Of a stretch of 64,000 nucleotides of DNA, positions 20,794-29,096 are shown piece by piece (within the stretch, counting starts at the first letter, position 1; each line of letters starts with the position of its first letter). A model generated the notes under the pieces. The model saw nothing but the letters and a program-made list of their open reading frames with translations. It was not told where the DNA came from and did no database searches. A program made the translations under genes and the position numbers. Source of the DNA: Mycobacterium triplex (GTDB lineage: Bacteria > Actinomycetota > Actinomycetes > Mycobacteriales > Mycobacteriaceae); NCBI RefSeq assembly GCF_000689255.1, contig NZ_HG964446.1, forward strand, positions 3,702,734-3,766,733, written 5' to 3'.

Positions 20794-21588
20794 TTAGGCG
20801 CGGTTGGCAGCCCGAGCTGCCCGGGCGCCCCTCCGGCGGCTCTCGATGCCCCATTTCGCGACCTTCACCAGCGCCTCGCGAATGTTGGACCCGCTCATCT
20901 TGGAGACGCCGAGTTCGCGCTCGGTGAAGGTGATCGGCACCTCGACCACGATGAACCCGTTGTCGAGGCTGCGCCGGGTCAGGTCGATCTGGAAGCAGTA
21001 GCCCTTGGAGTCCACGCCGTCGAGATCGATCGCTTCGAGCACCTCGCGGCGATAGGCGCGGTAGCCGGCGGTGATGTCATGGATGTCGATGTCGAGCGCC
21101 AGCCGCGCGTAGGTGTTGGCGGTCCAGGACAGCGCCCAGCGCCGCTTCGGCCAGTTTCGTACCGCGCCGCCCTCGACATAGCGCGAACCGATGGCCAGGT
21201 CGGCGCCGGAGTCGACCGCGTCCAGCAGCCGGCGCAGCTGCTCGGGCGCGTGACTGCCGTCGGCGTCCATCTCGACGAGGACCGCGTAATCCCGGCTCAA
21301 GCCCCAGCCGAAACCGGCGAGGTAGGCGGCGCCCAGGCCGTCCTTGGCCGTGCGGTGCATGACGTGGGTGCGACCGCCGTCGGCCGAGGCCAGTTCGTCG
21401 GCGAGTTCGCCGGTGCCGTCGGGGCTGCCGTCGTCGACGATCAGCACGTGCACGTCGGGGCAGGCGTCCGTCAGCCGCCGGTGGATCAGCGGCAGGTTCT
21501 CCCGCTCGTTGAAGGTCGGGATGATAACCAGGACACGCTGGCTGGGACGATTGCCCGGGGCCCGGGTCGCCTGCTCGCCGGTGGTCAT
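20794..21588 (-). CDS. ppm1: polyprenol-phosphate mannosyltransferase Ppm1 (catalytic domain as a separate protein)
   Basis: A 264-residue GT2-family glycosyltransferase. It shows VLVIIPTFNERENLP at the N-terminus, VDDGSPDGT, and the metal-binding VEMDADGSH segment. It transfers mannose from GDP-mannose to polyprenyl phosphate, giving the lipid-linked donor for lipomannan, lipoarabinomannan and protein mannosylation on the outer face of the membrane. The start ATG overlaps the lnt stop (ATGA at 21585-21588), so the two are translationally coupled. In M. tuberculosis the two activities are fused in one protein; here, as in some other mycobacteria, they are separate. Confidence 0.95.
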   Translation of the reverse strand: MTTGEQATRAPGNRPSQRVLVIIPTFNERENLPLIHRRLTDACPDVHVLIVDDGSPDGTGELADELASADGGRTHVMHRTAKDGLGAAYLAGFGWGLSRDYAVLVEMDADGSHAPEQLRRLLDAVDSGADLAIGSRYVEGGAVRNWPKRRWALSWTANTYARLALDIDIHDITAGYRAYRREVLEAIDLDGVDSKGYCFQIDLTRRSLDNGFIVVEVPITFTERELGVSKMSGSNIREALVKVAKWGIESRRRGARAARAANRA

Positions 21589-23555
21589 TTATCTCCTCTG
21601 TGTCGCCCGAGATAACGCGGTTGTGGGCCGCCCTTTTGGTGGAGCGGAGTGTAGTCGCCGGCTGTGTCCGGCGGAGCGTCGTGCGCGGTCGTCGGGGCTT
21701 CCTCGTCGGGCCGGGGTTCGTCCGGGGCCGCTCCGCCGTCCGCCGATTCGGCCGAAGGCCTGGGCCGCCGCCGAATCGAACGCGGGAAGCCCCCATTGTG
21801 CCGTATTCCGGCCAGAATGACCGCTCCGGCCGCCGCAACCAAGACCCATTGCACAATCGGTGCCCATCGGGTTGCCGGCGTCAGCCTGGTCTTGAGGCGC
21901 GCCTGGATGTCCAGGTAGGCGGGCCGGAAGAAATCGGTGCGGACCAGCTCGGCGCCGTCGGGGGCGATCACCGCACTGATCCCGGTGGTGCCGGCGACCA
22001 CGACGTACCGGTCGTGCTCGACGGCCCGAACCTTGGCGAACGCCAGCTGTTGCTCACTCATGCGCTTGTTGAAGGTCGCGTTGTTGGCGGGCACCGCCAG
22101 CAGCTGGGCGCCGTTGAGCACGGCCTTGCGCGGCACCCGGTCGAAGATCACCTCCCAGCAGGTGGCCACGCCGACGGGCACGCCGGCGATCTGCACCACA
22201 TCGGTGCTTTTGCCGGGTACGAAATTGCCGGCCAGACCGGCATAGCCCGACAGGTGCTCGAACAGCCACCGCATCGGCAGGTACTCCCCGAACGGCTGGA
22301 CGATCTCCTTGTCGTGGCGGTCGGCCGGTCCGGTGACCGGATTCCAGACGATGGCGGTGTTGGTGTACTGCACGGGTCCTTGTTCGGTACCCGGCACCGC
22401 GAGCACCGAACCGATCAGGATCGGGGCGTTGATCGCATGGGCTGCCTCCGCGATCCGTTGGGCGGCATCGGCGTTGACGAAGGGATCGATGTCCGAGGAG
22501 TCCTCGGGCCAGATAACGAACTGCGGTTGCGGGGCGGCCCCCGCCCGGACGTCCTCGGCCAGTCGCAGGGTTTCGTCGACATGGTTGTCCAGCACCGCTC
22601 GCCGTTGCTCGTTGAAGCCGAGGCCGAGCCGCGGCACGTTTCCCTGCACGGCCGCGACGGTGACCGTCGGTTCGCCGCCCGATCCGGCGCCGGAATGGCG
22701 CACCTGCGGCCACACCATGACCGCGGCGAACAACACCAGGCAGAAGCAGACACCGGGTAGCACCACCGCGGGCGGCGGCGCGCCCTCCGCGTCTTCCTCG
22801 CCGGCGTCACTGCGGGTTCGGCCGCCGGTTCGCCACCAGTTGACGATTTCCAGCGCGATCGCGGTGATGCAGAAGCCGAGCAGCACGACCCCGAAGGAGA
22901 GCAGCGACACCCCGCCGAGCTGGACCAACGGCAGCAGCGGCCCATCGGCCTGCCCGTAGGCCACCGCGCCCCAGGGAAAGCCGCCGAACGGCACGATCGA
23001 CTTCAGCCACTCCTGGGCTGCCCACAGCACTGCGAACCAGAGCGGCCAGCCGGGCAGTCGCCGCACCACGATTGCGAACAAGCCGAAGATGCCGGGGAAC
23101 AGCGCGCACATCGTTGCCAACGCCAGCCACGGGACGGCGCCCACCAGCAGGCTGATCCACGGCAGCAGCGGCGCATAAAACGCGAGCCCGAACAGGAATC
23201 CGTAGCCGAGTCCGCCCGCCAGTGTGGTGGCGGGATGTTTGAGCACCCAGGCCAGCAGCGCGGCGGCGACGACCGCGGCCCACCACCAGTTCACCGACGG
23301 GAAGCTGGCGCAAAGCAGCGCGCCGCCCCCCAGGGTGGCCGCGAGCCGCGGCAGCCGGGGCCGCAGCGCGGCGCCCATGCCGGGCAGTCGCGCCGCCGCC
23401 CCCTTGCCCAACCGTGCGATCCCGCGGCCCGGTGCGGCGGCCAGCCGTGCGGCCAGGCCCGGACGGCTGGGTTGCGGCTCGGCGTCGTCGTCGAGGTCGT
23501 CGTCGAGGTCGGCGTCGTCCAGGTCGGCGGCGTCGTCGCGGCGCTCGTCAGCCAT
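21585..23555 (-). CDS. lnt: apolipoprotein N-acyltransferase Lnt
   Basis: A 656-residue membrane enzyme from ATG 23555; the frame opens further upstream, but that part lies inside the amidohydrolase gene. After an acidic N-terminal tail come several hydrophobic helices and then a nitrilase-type catalytic domain. That domain carries the expected triad: Glu in IWPEDSS, Lys in RHDKEIVQPFGEYLP and Cys in GVATCWEVIF. It N-acylates the modified cysteine of lipoproteins in the membrane and has been reported to help recruit or activate the Ppm1 partner encoded just downstream. A basic, proline-rich C-terminal tail after the last helix is unusual for enterobacterial Lnt but familiar in mycobacteria. 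It overlaps the upstream gene by eight bases. Confidence 0.94.
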   Translation of the reverse strand: MADERRDDAADLDDADLDDDLDDDAEPQPSRPGLAARLAAAPGRGIARLGKGAAARLPGMGAALRPRLPRLAATLGGGALLCASFPSVNWWWAAVVAAALLAWVLKHPATTLAGGLGYGFLFGLAFYAPLLPWISLLVGAVPWLALATMCALFPGIFGLFAIVVRRLPGWPLWFAVLWAAQEWLKSIVPFGGFPWGAVAYGQADGPLLPLVQLGGVSLLSFGVVLLGFCITAIALEIVNWWRTGGRTRSDAGEEDAEGAPPPAVVLPGVCFCLVLFAAVMVWPQVRHSGAGSGGEPTVTVAAVQGNVPRLGLGFNEQRRAVLDNHVDETLRLAEDVRAGAAPQPQFVIWPEDSSDIDPFVNADAAQRIAEAAHAINAPILIGSVLAVPGTEQGPVQYTNTAIVWNPVTGPADRHDKEIVQPFGEYLPMRWLFEHLSGYAGLAGNFVPGKSTDVVQIAGVPVGVATCWEVIFDRVPRKAVLNGAQLLAVPANNATFNKRMSEQQLAFAKVRAVEHDRYVVVAGTTGISAVIAPDGAELVRTDFFRPAYLDIQARLKTRLTPATRWAPIVQWVLVAAAGAVILAGIRHNGGFPRSIRRRPRPSAESADGGAAPDEPRPDEEAPTTAHDAPPDTAGDYTPLHQKGGPQPRYLGRHRGDK

Positions 23556-25152
23556 GGATGACAGCACCCCGGTGCACGGTTCGCCGGCACCGCGGCAAGT
23601 CGTCGGTCGGGTCCAACCGGGGCAACGCGGGAACCCGCGACCGCGGATCGGTGGACCATCGCTGGACGCTGTCGTCCGGGGCGTGGACGTCGAGGTCGCC
23701 GGTGTCCCACACCGCGTACGACGCCGGAGCTCCAGGCACCAAGGTCCCCATGTTGTCGTCCCGGACACCGCAGGCGCGCCAGCCGCCGCGGGTGGCGCCC
23801 GCGAACGCGGCCCGGGCCGACACGCCACTGCCCGCGGTGCGGTGCTGGACCGCCGCGCGCACGCTTGCCCACGGGTCGAGCCCCGTCACCGGGGCATCAG
23901 AACCTAGCGCTAGGGGCACGCCTTGCGATGCTAACAGCGCAAGCGGATTGAGCCGGCCGGCTCGTTCGGCACCGAGACGGTCGGCGTACATGCCGTCGCG
24001 ACCACCCCAAAGCGCATCGAAATTGGGCTGCACGCTGGCGATGACACCCCAGGCGCCCAGCTTGGCGGCTTGGTCGGCGGTCACCATCTCGAGGTGCTCC
24101 AGCCGGTGCCCGCACCGGGCGACGGCGACGGCCCCGAGGTCGGCGACGACTCGTTCCAACGCGTCGACCGCGGCCGAGACCGCGGCATCGCCGATGACGT
24201 GGAAACCGGCCGTCACCTGCGCCTCGGTGCATGCCCGTAGATGGGCTTCGATGACGTCGGCATCGAGGTAGCAGGTGCCGACGCGGTCCGCGGCGTCGGC
24301 GTAGGGCTCGTGCAGCCAGGCGGTGTGCGACCCCAGGGCCCCGTCGACGAACAGGTCACCGGCCAGCCCGCGGGCACCGGTCTGCTCCATCAGCGCGTGG
24401 GCCTGCGCGGCGGTGCTGACCGCTTCACCCCAATAGCCGATCACTTCGACGCCGTGGTCGAGGGCGCGCAGCTGCAGCCAGTCGTCGAGGCCACCGATCT
24501 CGGGTCCCGCGCATTCGTGTACGGCGACGATGCCGGCGGCGGCCGCGGCTCCCAGCGCGGCGGTCCTGGCCTGCTCCAGCTGCGTAGCGGTCAGCAAGCT
24601 GCGGGCGACGGCCCGGACCAGGTGGTGGGCGTCGCCGGCCAGCGGCCGGTCGGCAGCGAACCCGCGGGCCGCCGCGAGCTCCGGGACCAGCCGGCGCAGG
24701 CCCGTCGAAGCCAGCGCCGAGTGGACGTCGACGCGCGCCAGGTAGGCCGGCCGGTCACCGAGCACCGCGTCGAGATCGGCGGTGGACGGCGGGCTGTTCT
24801 CGGGCCACGACGACTCGTCCCAGCCATGTCCCCAGATCGCCTCGCCGGGGTGGGCGGCGGCATAGTCGGCAACCATCCGCAGGCACTGCCCGAGCGAGGT
24901 CGCCCCCCGCAGGTCCAGGCCGCTGAGCGTGAGCCCGGTCGCCGTCAGATGAATGTGGCTGTCCACAAATCCCGGCGCGACGAAGCCGCCCTCGAGATCC
25001 ACCACGTCGGCGTCGGGAAATTGCCGGCGACCGACGTCATCGCTGCCCAGCCACGCAATCACCTCGCCGCGCACCGCCATCGCCGTCGCGTCGGGATGTG
25101 TGGGGCTGTGCACCCGCCCATTCAGCAGCAGCGTGGTCGGAATCGGGGTCAC
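23548..25152 (-). CDS. amidohydrolase family 3 metal-dependent hydrolase
   Basis: A 534-residue protein starting at GTG 25152. It has the N-terminal beta-sandwich strand TLLLNGRVHSP, the metal-binding SHIHLTATG (His66, His68), further histidines in AGFHVIGDAA and RLEHLEM, and the late LGSDAPV aspartate of the amidohydrolase superfamily. The overall shape is that of the YtcJ/AepA-type branch, whose substrates are mostly unknown. It sits between fxsA and lnt on the same strand, 34 bases after fxsA and overlapping lnt by eight bases, so it belongs to the same transcription unit. Equivalent position in M. tuberculosis: Rv2052c. Confidence 0.9.
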   Translation of the reverse strand: MTPIPTTLLLNGRVHSPTHPDATAMAVRGEVIAWLGSDDVGRRQFPDADVVDLEGGFVAPGFVDSHIHLTATGLTLSGLDLRGATSLGQCLRMVADYAAAHPGEAIWGHGWDESSWPENSPPSTADLDAVLGDRPAYLARVDVHSALASTGLRRLVPELAAARGFAADRPLAGDAHHLVRAVARSLLTATQLEQARTAALGAAAAAGIVAVHECAGPEIGGLDDWLQLRALDHGVEVIGYWGEAVSTAAQAHALMEQTGARGLAGDLFVDGALGSHTAWLHEPYADAADRVGTCYLDADVIEAHLRACTEAQVTAGFHVIGDAAVSAAVDALERVVADLGAVAVARCGHRLEHLEMVTADQAAKLGAWGVIASVQPNFDALWGGRDGMYADRLGAERAGRLNPLALLASQGVPLALGSDAPVTGLDPWASVRAAVQHRTAGSGVSARAAFAGATRGGWRACGVRDDNMGTLVPGAPASYAVWDTGDLDVHAPDDSVQRWSTDPRSRVPALPRLDPTDDLPRCRRTVHRGAVIHG

Positions 25153-25186
25153 ACCCCAAAACTACGGGCAGCGGCGCCCGGGGCCG

Positions 25187-25726
25187 TCAGTTCGGGCCGG
25201 CCGCGAATCGGGGGCCACCCCAGTGCTCGGCCTCGCCGGTAACGGGCCGGTTCTTCGGCAACGCCGCCGGCTCGACGTCGTGGACGTCGATGACCTCGCC
25301 GTCGATGTAGTCACTCCTGGTGAAGCTCTCGGTGAAGGTGGACGTGTAGCTGACCAGCGGTGCGCTGCGCCCGACACTGCGCAGCGCGATCCGGGTCAAG
25401 CCGGGCCCGGCGACCGAGCGCACCGGCGGAAGCAGCAGCAGCATGCCCAGGACCGTCGTGACGAACCCCGGGACGAGGACCAGCGCCGTCGCCATGGTCA
25501 CCAGCGCGCCGTCGCCCAGGGTGGTGCGCGGTTCCTTGCGACCCGAGCGCATCTGGCCGAGGTCGCGAATCAGCTGCGATCCCGCGATCGGAGCCAGCAG
25601 CCCCCAGCCGAGAACGAACGTGACCAGCAGACCCAGCAGGGTCCAGCCCCAGCCGACGGTCCAGACCAGCGCGAAGATCGCCGCCAGCTCGACGACGGCG
25701 TAGAGGAGTAACAACCGGCTCACCAT
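25187..25726 (-). CDS. fxsA: FxsA family membrane protein
   Basis: A 179-residue protein from ATG 25726. The N-terminus (MVSRLLLLYAVVELAAIFALVW) and two further hydrophobic segments, including LVTMATALVLVPGFVTTVLGMLLLLPPVR, give the FxsA arrangement of a small multi-pass membrane domain with a polar cytoplasmic tail. FxsA was named for relieving phage T7 exclusion in E. coli. Its cellular role in mycobacteria is not known. First gene of the minus-strand unit with the amidohydrolase, lnt and ppm1; divergent from the dienelactone hydrolase gene with 73 bases between starts. Confidence 0.9.
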   Translation of the reverse strand: MVSRLLLLYAVVELAAIFALVWTVGWGWTLLGLLVTFVLGWGLLAPIAGSQLIRDLGQMRSGRKEPRTTLGDGALVTMATALVLVPGFVTTVLGMLLLLPPVRSVAGPGLTRIALRSVGRSAPLVSYTSTFTESFTRSDYIDGEVIDVHDVEPAALPKNRPVTGEAEHWGGPRFAAGPN

Positions 25727-25799
25727 GTGATGCCAACGTCTGCGGGTCGCACTCGAGTTCCCCTGGTGATCGGTGTCGCGGCTGCAGTTAGATGACGAT

Positions 25800-26495
25800 A
25801 TGACCACGATTGAGATCGATACCCCGGACGGACCGATCGATGCGCTGCTGAGCACGCCGCCCGGGAATGGCCCCTGGCCGGGTGTGGTGGTGATTCACGA
25901 CGCCTTGGGCTACGGCCGGGACAAGCAGTCGATCAACGACCGCATCGCCCGGGCCGGCTATCTGGCGCTGACGCCGAACATGTACGCGCGCGGCGGGCGC
26001 ATCCGGTGCATCACCCGGGTGATGCGTGAGCTGATGACACAGCGTGGCCGCGCTCTCGACGACATTCTTGCCGCCCGCGATCACCTGCAGGGCCGGCCGG
26101 ACTGTACCGGGCAGGTGGGAATCGCCGGCTTCTGCATGGGCGGCCAATTCGCACTCATCATGTCGCCCAAGGGTTTTGGCGCTTCCGCGCCGTTCTACGG
26201 CGCTCCCCTGCCGCGTCACCTCAACGATGCGCTGGAGGGGGCGTGCCCGATCGTGGCGAGCTTCGGCGCGCGCGACCCGCTGGGCAAGGGCGCACCCGAG
26301 AAGTTGCGGGAGGTGCTCGCGGCCAAGCAGATCGCCAATGACGTCAAGGTCTACCCCGGTGTCGGGCACAGCTTCGCGAACACCCTTCCCGGCCAACCAT
26401 TGCTGCGAATTGCGGGTTTCGGCTACGACGACGCCGCGACCGAAGACGCCTGGAGCCGGGTCTTCGCGTTCTTCGGGGCGCACCTAACGGCGTAG
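25800..26495 (+). CDS. dienelactone hydrolase family protein
   Basis: A 231-residue alpha/beta hydrolase. The frame opens at 25773, but I prefer ATG 25800 (MTTIEIDTPDG), where the family begins. The Cys-Asp-His triad of dienelactone hydrolases is visible: Cys112 in GFCMGG, Asp159 in GARDPLG and His190 in GVGHSF. Members open lactone rings in aromatic degradation, but many mycobacterial homologues have no defined substrate. Equivalent position in M. tuberculosis: Rv2054. It ends 12 bases inside the convergent PfpI-like gene. Confidence 0.92.
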   Translation: MTTIEIDTPDGPIDALLSTPPGNGPWPGVVVIHDALGYGRDKQSINDRIARAGYLALTPNMYARGGRIRCITRVMRELMTQRGRALDDILAARDHLQGRPDCTGQVGIAGFCMGGQFALIMSPKGFGASAPFYGAPLPRHLNDALEGACPIVASFGARDPLGKGAPEKLREVLAAKQIANDVKVYPGVGHSFANTLPGQPLLRIAGFGYDDAATEDAWSRVFAFFGAHLTA

Positions 26496-27350
26496 CTTGT
26501 CCGATACGACGCCGGCGAAGGTGTGGGTATCGCCGGGCCAGCGCGCCGAGATGTAGTTGCCGTCGTCGACGACGAATGCGGGCCGCGAGTCGGTCTCCGT
26601 GTCCCGCGCCATTCCGGAGGACTTCAGCCGCCAGTGCGGCGTGCCACGTTCGACGTCGCGGAAATCCGCCGGATCTTCAAGCGCGCGAGTGACTTCCGAT
26701 TGCACGGACATGTGGCCGGCAGGCTGGCCGGGTTGCTCGGGGTAGGTCCGGTAGTAGTCGGGATCCCAGAATCGGGTGATCCGGGTCAGCCGCCAGGCCA
26801 GCCGCTCCATCGCCCAGGTGAGCGCGGTGGTCTTGCGTCCGTAGAGCACCGAACGCCCCGTGCCGGGATCGACGCTGCGCGCGGCCAGCAGCACACCGTG
26901 ACAGATCGCGGCCACGATCAGGTCGCGGGCAAAGGCCTCGACCACCAGGCGCTGCAGCAGGTCGCTGTCGATGTAGCTGCGCATCCCGCGGGCGCGATGC
27001 CCGCCGGGCAGCAGCAACGCGTCGACGCCGTCCAGCGTGGCGGCTTTCCAGCGGGTGGGATGCCGGTACTCCGGCGAGCGCACCATCGCGGCGTAGGCGT
27101 CGCGACCCTTGGTGTTGGCGCGCAGCACCAGCCCGACGAGCGGGAAGGAACTCAATACCGGTAGCGCGGACCAGATATCGAGGCCCCGGCCGGTCACCAT
27201 GACGTCGTCGGCCACACCGGCCGTACCGCTTTCGGTCGCGAAGATCACCCGGTGACCGTTGTCGGTCAAGACTCGCCAGCTGACCGCGACCTCGGTCGGG
27301 TCGAAGTCCCGGTCCGGGATCGGGATCAGCACGGTGCTCATCAGTGCCAT
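26484..27350 (-). CDS. DJ-1/PfpI-type class I glutamine amidotransferase-like protein
   Basis: A 288-residue protein with the DJ-1/PfpI nucleophile elbow: Cys followed by His in AICHGVLLAAR, preceded by ALLLPGGHRARGMR. Members act as proteases, glyoxalases, deglycases or chaperones, and the family cannot be refined here. An alternative start three codons downstream (MSTVLIPIP) is equally possible. It overlaps the convergent hydrolase gene by 12 bases and lies ten bases after the upstream PPOX gene, so the two minus-strand genes are likely cotranscribed. It occupies the place where M. tuberculosis has the alternative ribosomal-protein operon. Confidence 0.82.
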   Translation of the reverse strand: MALMSTVLIPIPDRDFDPTEVAVSWRVLTDNGHRVIFATESGTAGVADDVMVTGRGLDIWSALPVLSSFPLVGLVLRANTKGRDAYAAMVRSPEYRHPTRWKAATLDGVDALLLPGGHRARGMRSYIDSDLLQRLVVEAFARDLIVAAICHGVLLAARSVDPGTGRSVLYGRKTTALTWAMERLAWRLTRITRFWDPDYYRTYPEQPGQPAGHMSVQSEVTRALEDPADFRDVERGTPHWRLKSSGMARDTETDSRPAFVVDDGNYISARWPGDTHTFAGVVSDKLRR

Positions 27351-27360
27351 CCGGGCGAAA

Positions 27361-27756
27361 CTAGCCCTGGGCCACTCGGAGTTCGAGGCCGATGTTGTTT
27401 TCCATGCCGCCGCGCAGCTTGCTGAAGAAGTTGAAGACCGTGCCGACGATGCCGTAACGCTTGCCGATCGCGTCGTAGACGGCGCCGGTGTGCGACTTGT
27501 CGAGCACGGCCGCGGTGCCCTCGACCGCCTCGCTCGTCGGGCGACCGCGCATCGTGCAGGTGGCCATCGTCACCCGCGGCGTATTGCGAATCCGCTTGAC
27601 CTTCCACGAGTTTCCCTGCGTGATCACCAGCAGGCGGTCGCCGCGCTCCTCGTCCAGAGCGGTCCAGACCGGAGTCGGCTTGGCGCGGCCGTCCTTGGTG
27701 TAGGTGGTCAGCAGGATGTATTGCGCCTTGGCGAGGTCGGCAAAGGTGGGCGTCAC
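27361..27756 (-). CDS. PPOX-class F420-dependent flavin/deazaflavin oxidoreductase (Rv2061c-like)
   Basis: A 131-residue split-barrel protein starting at GTG 27756. The sequence YILLTTYTKDGRAKPTPVW and VTMATCTMRGRP matches the PPOX/FDOR fold, whose mycobacterial members bind FMN, haem or coenzyme F420. Reaction unknown. It is the last conserved gene before cobN in the M. tuberculosis order. It is divergent from the DUF1214 gene with 113 bases between starts, and that gap holds the inverted repeat described separately. Confidence 0.88.
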   Translation of the reverse strand: MTPTFADLAKAQYILLTTYTKDGRAKPTPVWTALDEERGDRLLVITQGNSWKVKRIRNTPRVTMATCTMRGRPTSEAVEGTAAVLDKSHTGAVYDAIGKRYGIVGTVFNFFSKLRGGMENNIGLELRVAQG

Positions 27757-27799
27757 GGTCTCAACCTACCTGTGACCGTTGACATTCTCAGCACTCAGC

Positions 27800-27805
27800 T
27801 ACAAT
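27800..27805 (+). promoter_or_regulatory. candidate -10 hexamer (TACAAT) for the DUF1214-sulfotransferase operon
   Basis: TACAAT matches the TANNNT -10 pattern, 64 bases before the GTG of the first gene. The strong inverted repeat begins four bases downstream, so a bound repressor would cover the transcription start. Confidence 0.5.
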
Positions 27806-27809
27806 CGTA

Positions 27810-27836
27810 TTAAGTGAAAACATTGTTTTCGTTTAA
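27810..27836 (+). promoter_or_regulatory. candidate TetR operator (12+3+12 inverted repeat)
   Basis: The half-sites are TTAAGTGAAAAC (27810-27821) and GTTTTCGTTTAA (27825-27836) around ATT. The inner six bases are perfectly complementary, and 10 of 12 positions match overall. It is AT-rich against a GC-rich background and overlaps the expected transcription start of an operon that encodes its own TetR regulator at 30225-30884. Assignment to that TetR is inference. Confidence 0.6.
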
Positions 27837-27869
27837 GCATCTGCAGCTACGAGCGGAGCGGGGACACGC

Positions 27870-29096
27870 GTGAGCGATCCGAACAAGCCGATGGCGTGGC
27901 TGCCGTTCTCGATCACCGAGGCGGCGCTTACCGGTTCCGGCGCCGACGAGCCGGACCTGGCCCAGGCATGGTCGTACTTGCAGGAACGGCTTGGCAACGC
28001 GGCGCGGGTCGTGCAATCGGAACCGGCCGGCCGAAATCGAGTCGATCTCGCCGCGGGGATGCGTCACCTGCTGGTGCTGCTCGCCGCGGGCATCCACGAG
28101 GTCTTGCGATTCGACACCGACCCGGTCCTGTGTGTGCAAGCCACCAGCACCGACGACCTGGTGACCTGGGGAATGGAGTGTCCGGACTGCATTTACACCA
28201 GCGCCGTGCTGCGCGGCGGGGAAAGCTACCGGCTGTTCGGCAATCGCGGCACCGCACGGTATGTCGGCCTGCAGACGATGAACGGCATCACCGCCACGGC
28301 CAACGCACTTGTCGACGAACTCGAGGTGGATGCCGACGGGAATTTCGAGGTGGTGCTGTCGGCCGCCGAGCAACCGGCCGGCAATTGGATGCGGCTCGAA
28401 GGCGATCACCCGACGTTGACGGTGCGGCACTTCTTCTACGACTGGAGCACCGAAGTGGCGTCGTCGCTGCGCATCGAGCGACTCGGTCCCGCGGCCGGTA
28501 CCGACGACCGCTCGATCGATCCGGCGGTGGCGATTTCGCGTCAGCTGGTGGCCCTCGGCGATTTCGTCCAGGAGAACCTCGCGTTCTTCCTGCAATTCGG
28601 TGCCGCGGCGCCGGCAAACGGGTTCCTACCGCCGATCGACCGCACGGATATCGGCGCGGCGGCCGAGAACCGGCCGGTGATCGGGCGCTGGGAGCTGGGC
28701 CCGGACGAAGCCCTGGTCGTGGAAGTCGAACCGCCCGAAGGGATTTACTGGAGCTTTTCCGTCGGCAATCCGTGGTGGGAGACGATCCACTATGGACGCC
28801 ATCAGTCCAGCCTGAATGCCTTTCAGGCGGCGGTGGACTCCGACGGCCTGGTGCGCGTGGTGTTGTGCTCGCAGGACCCGGGCGTCGCGAATTGGCTTGA
28901 CACCGCGGGGCACAGCAACGGGCCGATCATCCTGCGCTGTGTGCGAACCAGAACGGCGCCGACGCCCACGACGCGAGTCGTGCCGTTCGACGATATTCGC
29001 GCCCAGTTGCCGCCGGACACCGCGACGGTGACCGCCGAGCAGCGCGCCCGCATCGTCGCGGCACGCCGCGAGGCCGTGCGCGAAAGGTTCGCCTGA
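27870..29096 (+). CDS. DUF1214 domain-containing protein
   Basis: A 408-residue protein starting at GTG 27870. The C-terminal third, with YWSFSVGNPWWETIHYGRHQ and later GVANWLDTAGHSNGPIILR, is characteristic of DUF1214, a domain often encoded near envelope and lipid genes. No catalytic residues are established for it. No signal peptide or membrane helix is obvious. It is the first gene of a four-gene plus-strand operon, and its TGA overlaps the ATG of the sulfotransferase gene (TGATG at 29094-29098). Function unknown; partnership with the sulfotransferase is inferred from coupling. Confidence 0.85.
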   Translation: MSDPNKPMAWLPFSITEAALTGSGADEPDLAQAWSYLQERLGNAARVVQSEPAGRNRVDLAAGMRHLLVLLAAGIHEVLRFDTDPVLCVQATSTDDLVTWGMECPDCIYTSAVLRGGESYRLFGNRGTARYVGLQTMNGITATANALVDELEVDADGNFEVVLSAAEQPAGNWMRLEGDHPTLTVRHFFYDWSTEVASSLRIERLGPAAGTDDRSIDPAVAISRQLVALGDFVQENLAFFLQFGAAAPANGFLPPIDRTDIGAAAENRPVIGRWELGPDEALVVEVEPPEGIYWSFSVGNPWWETIHYGRHQSSLNAFQAAVDSDGLVRVVLCSQDPGVANWLDTAGHSNGPIILRCVRTRTAPTPTTRVVPFDDIRAQLPPDTATVTAEQRARIVAARREAVRERFA

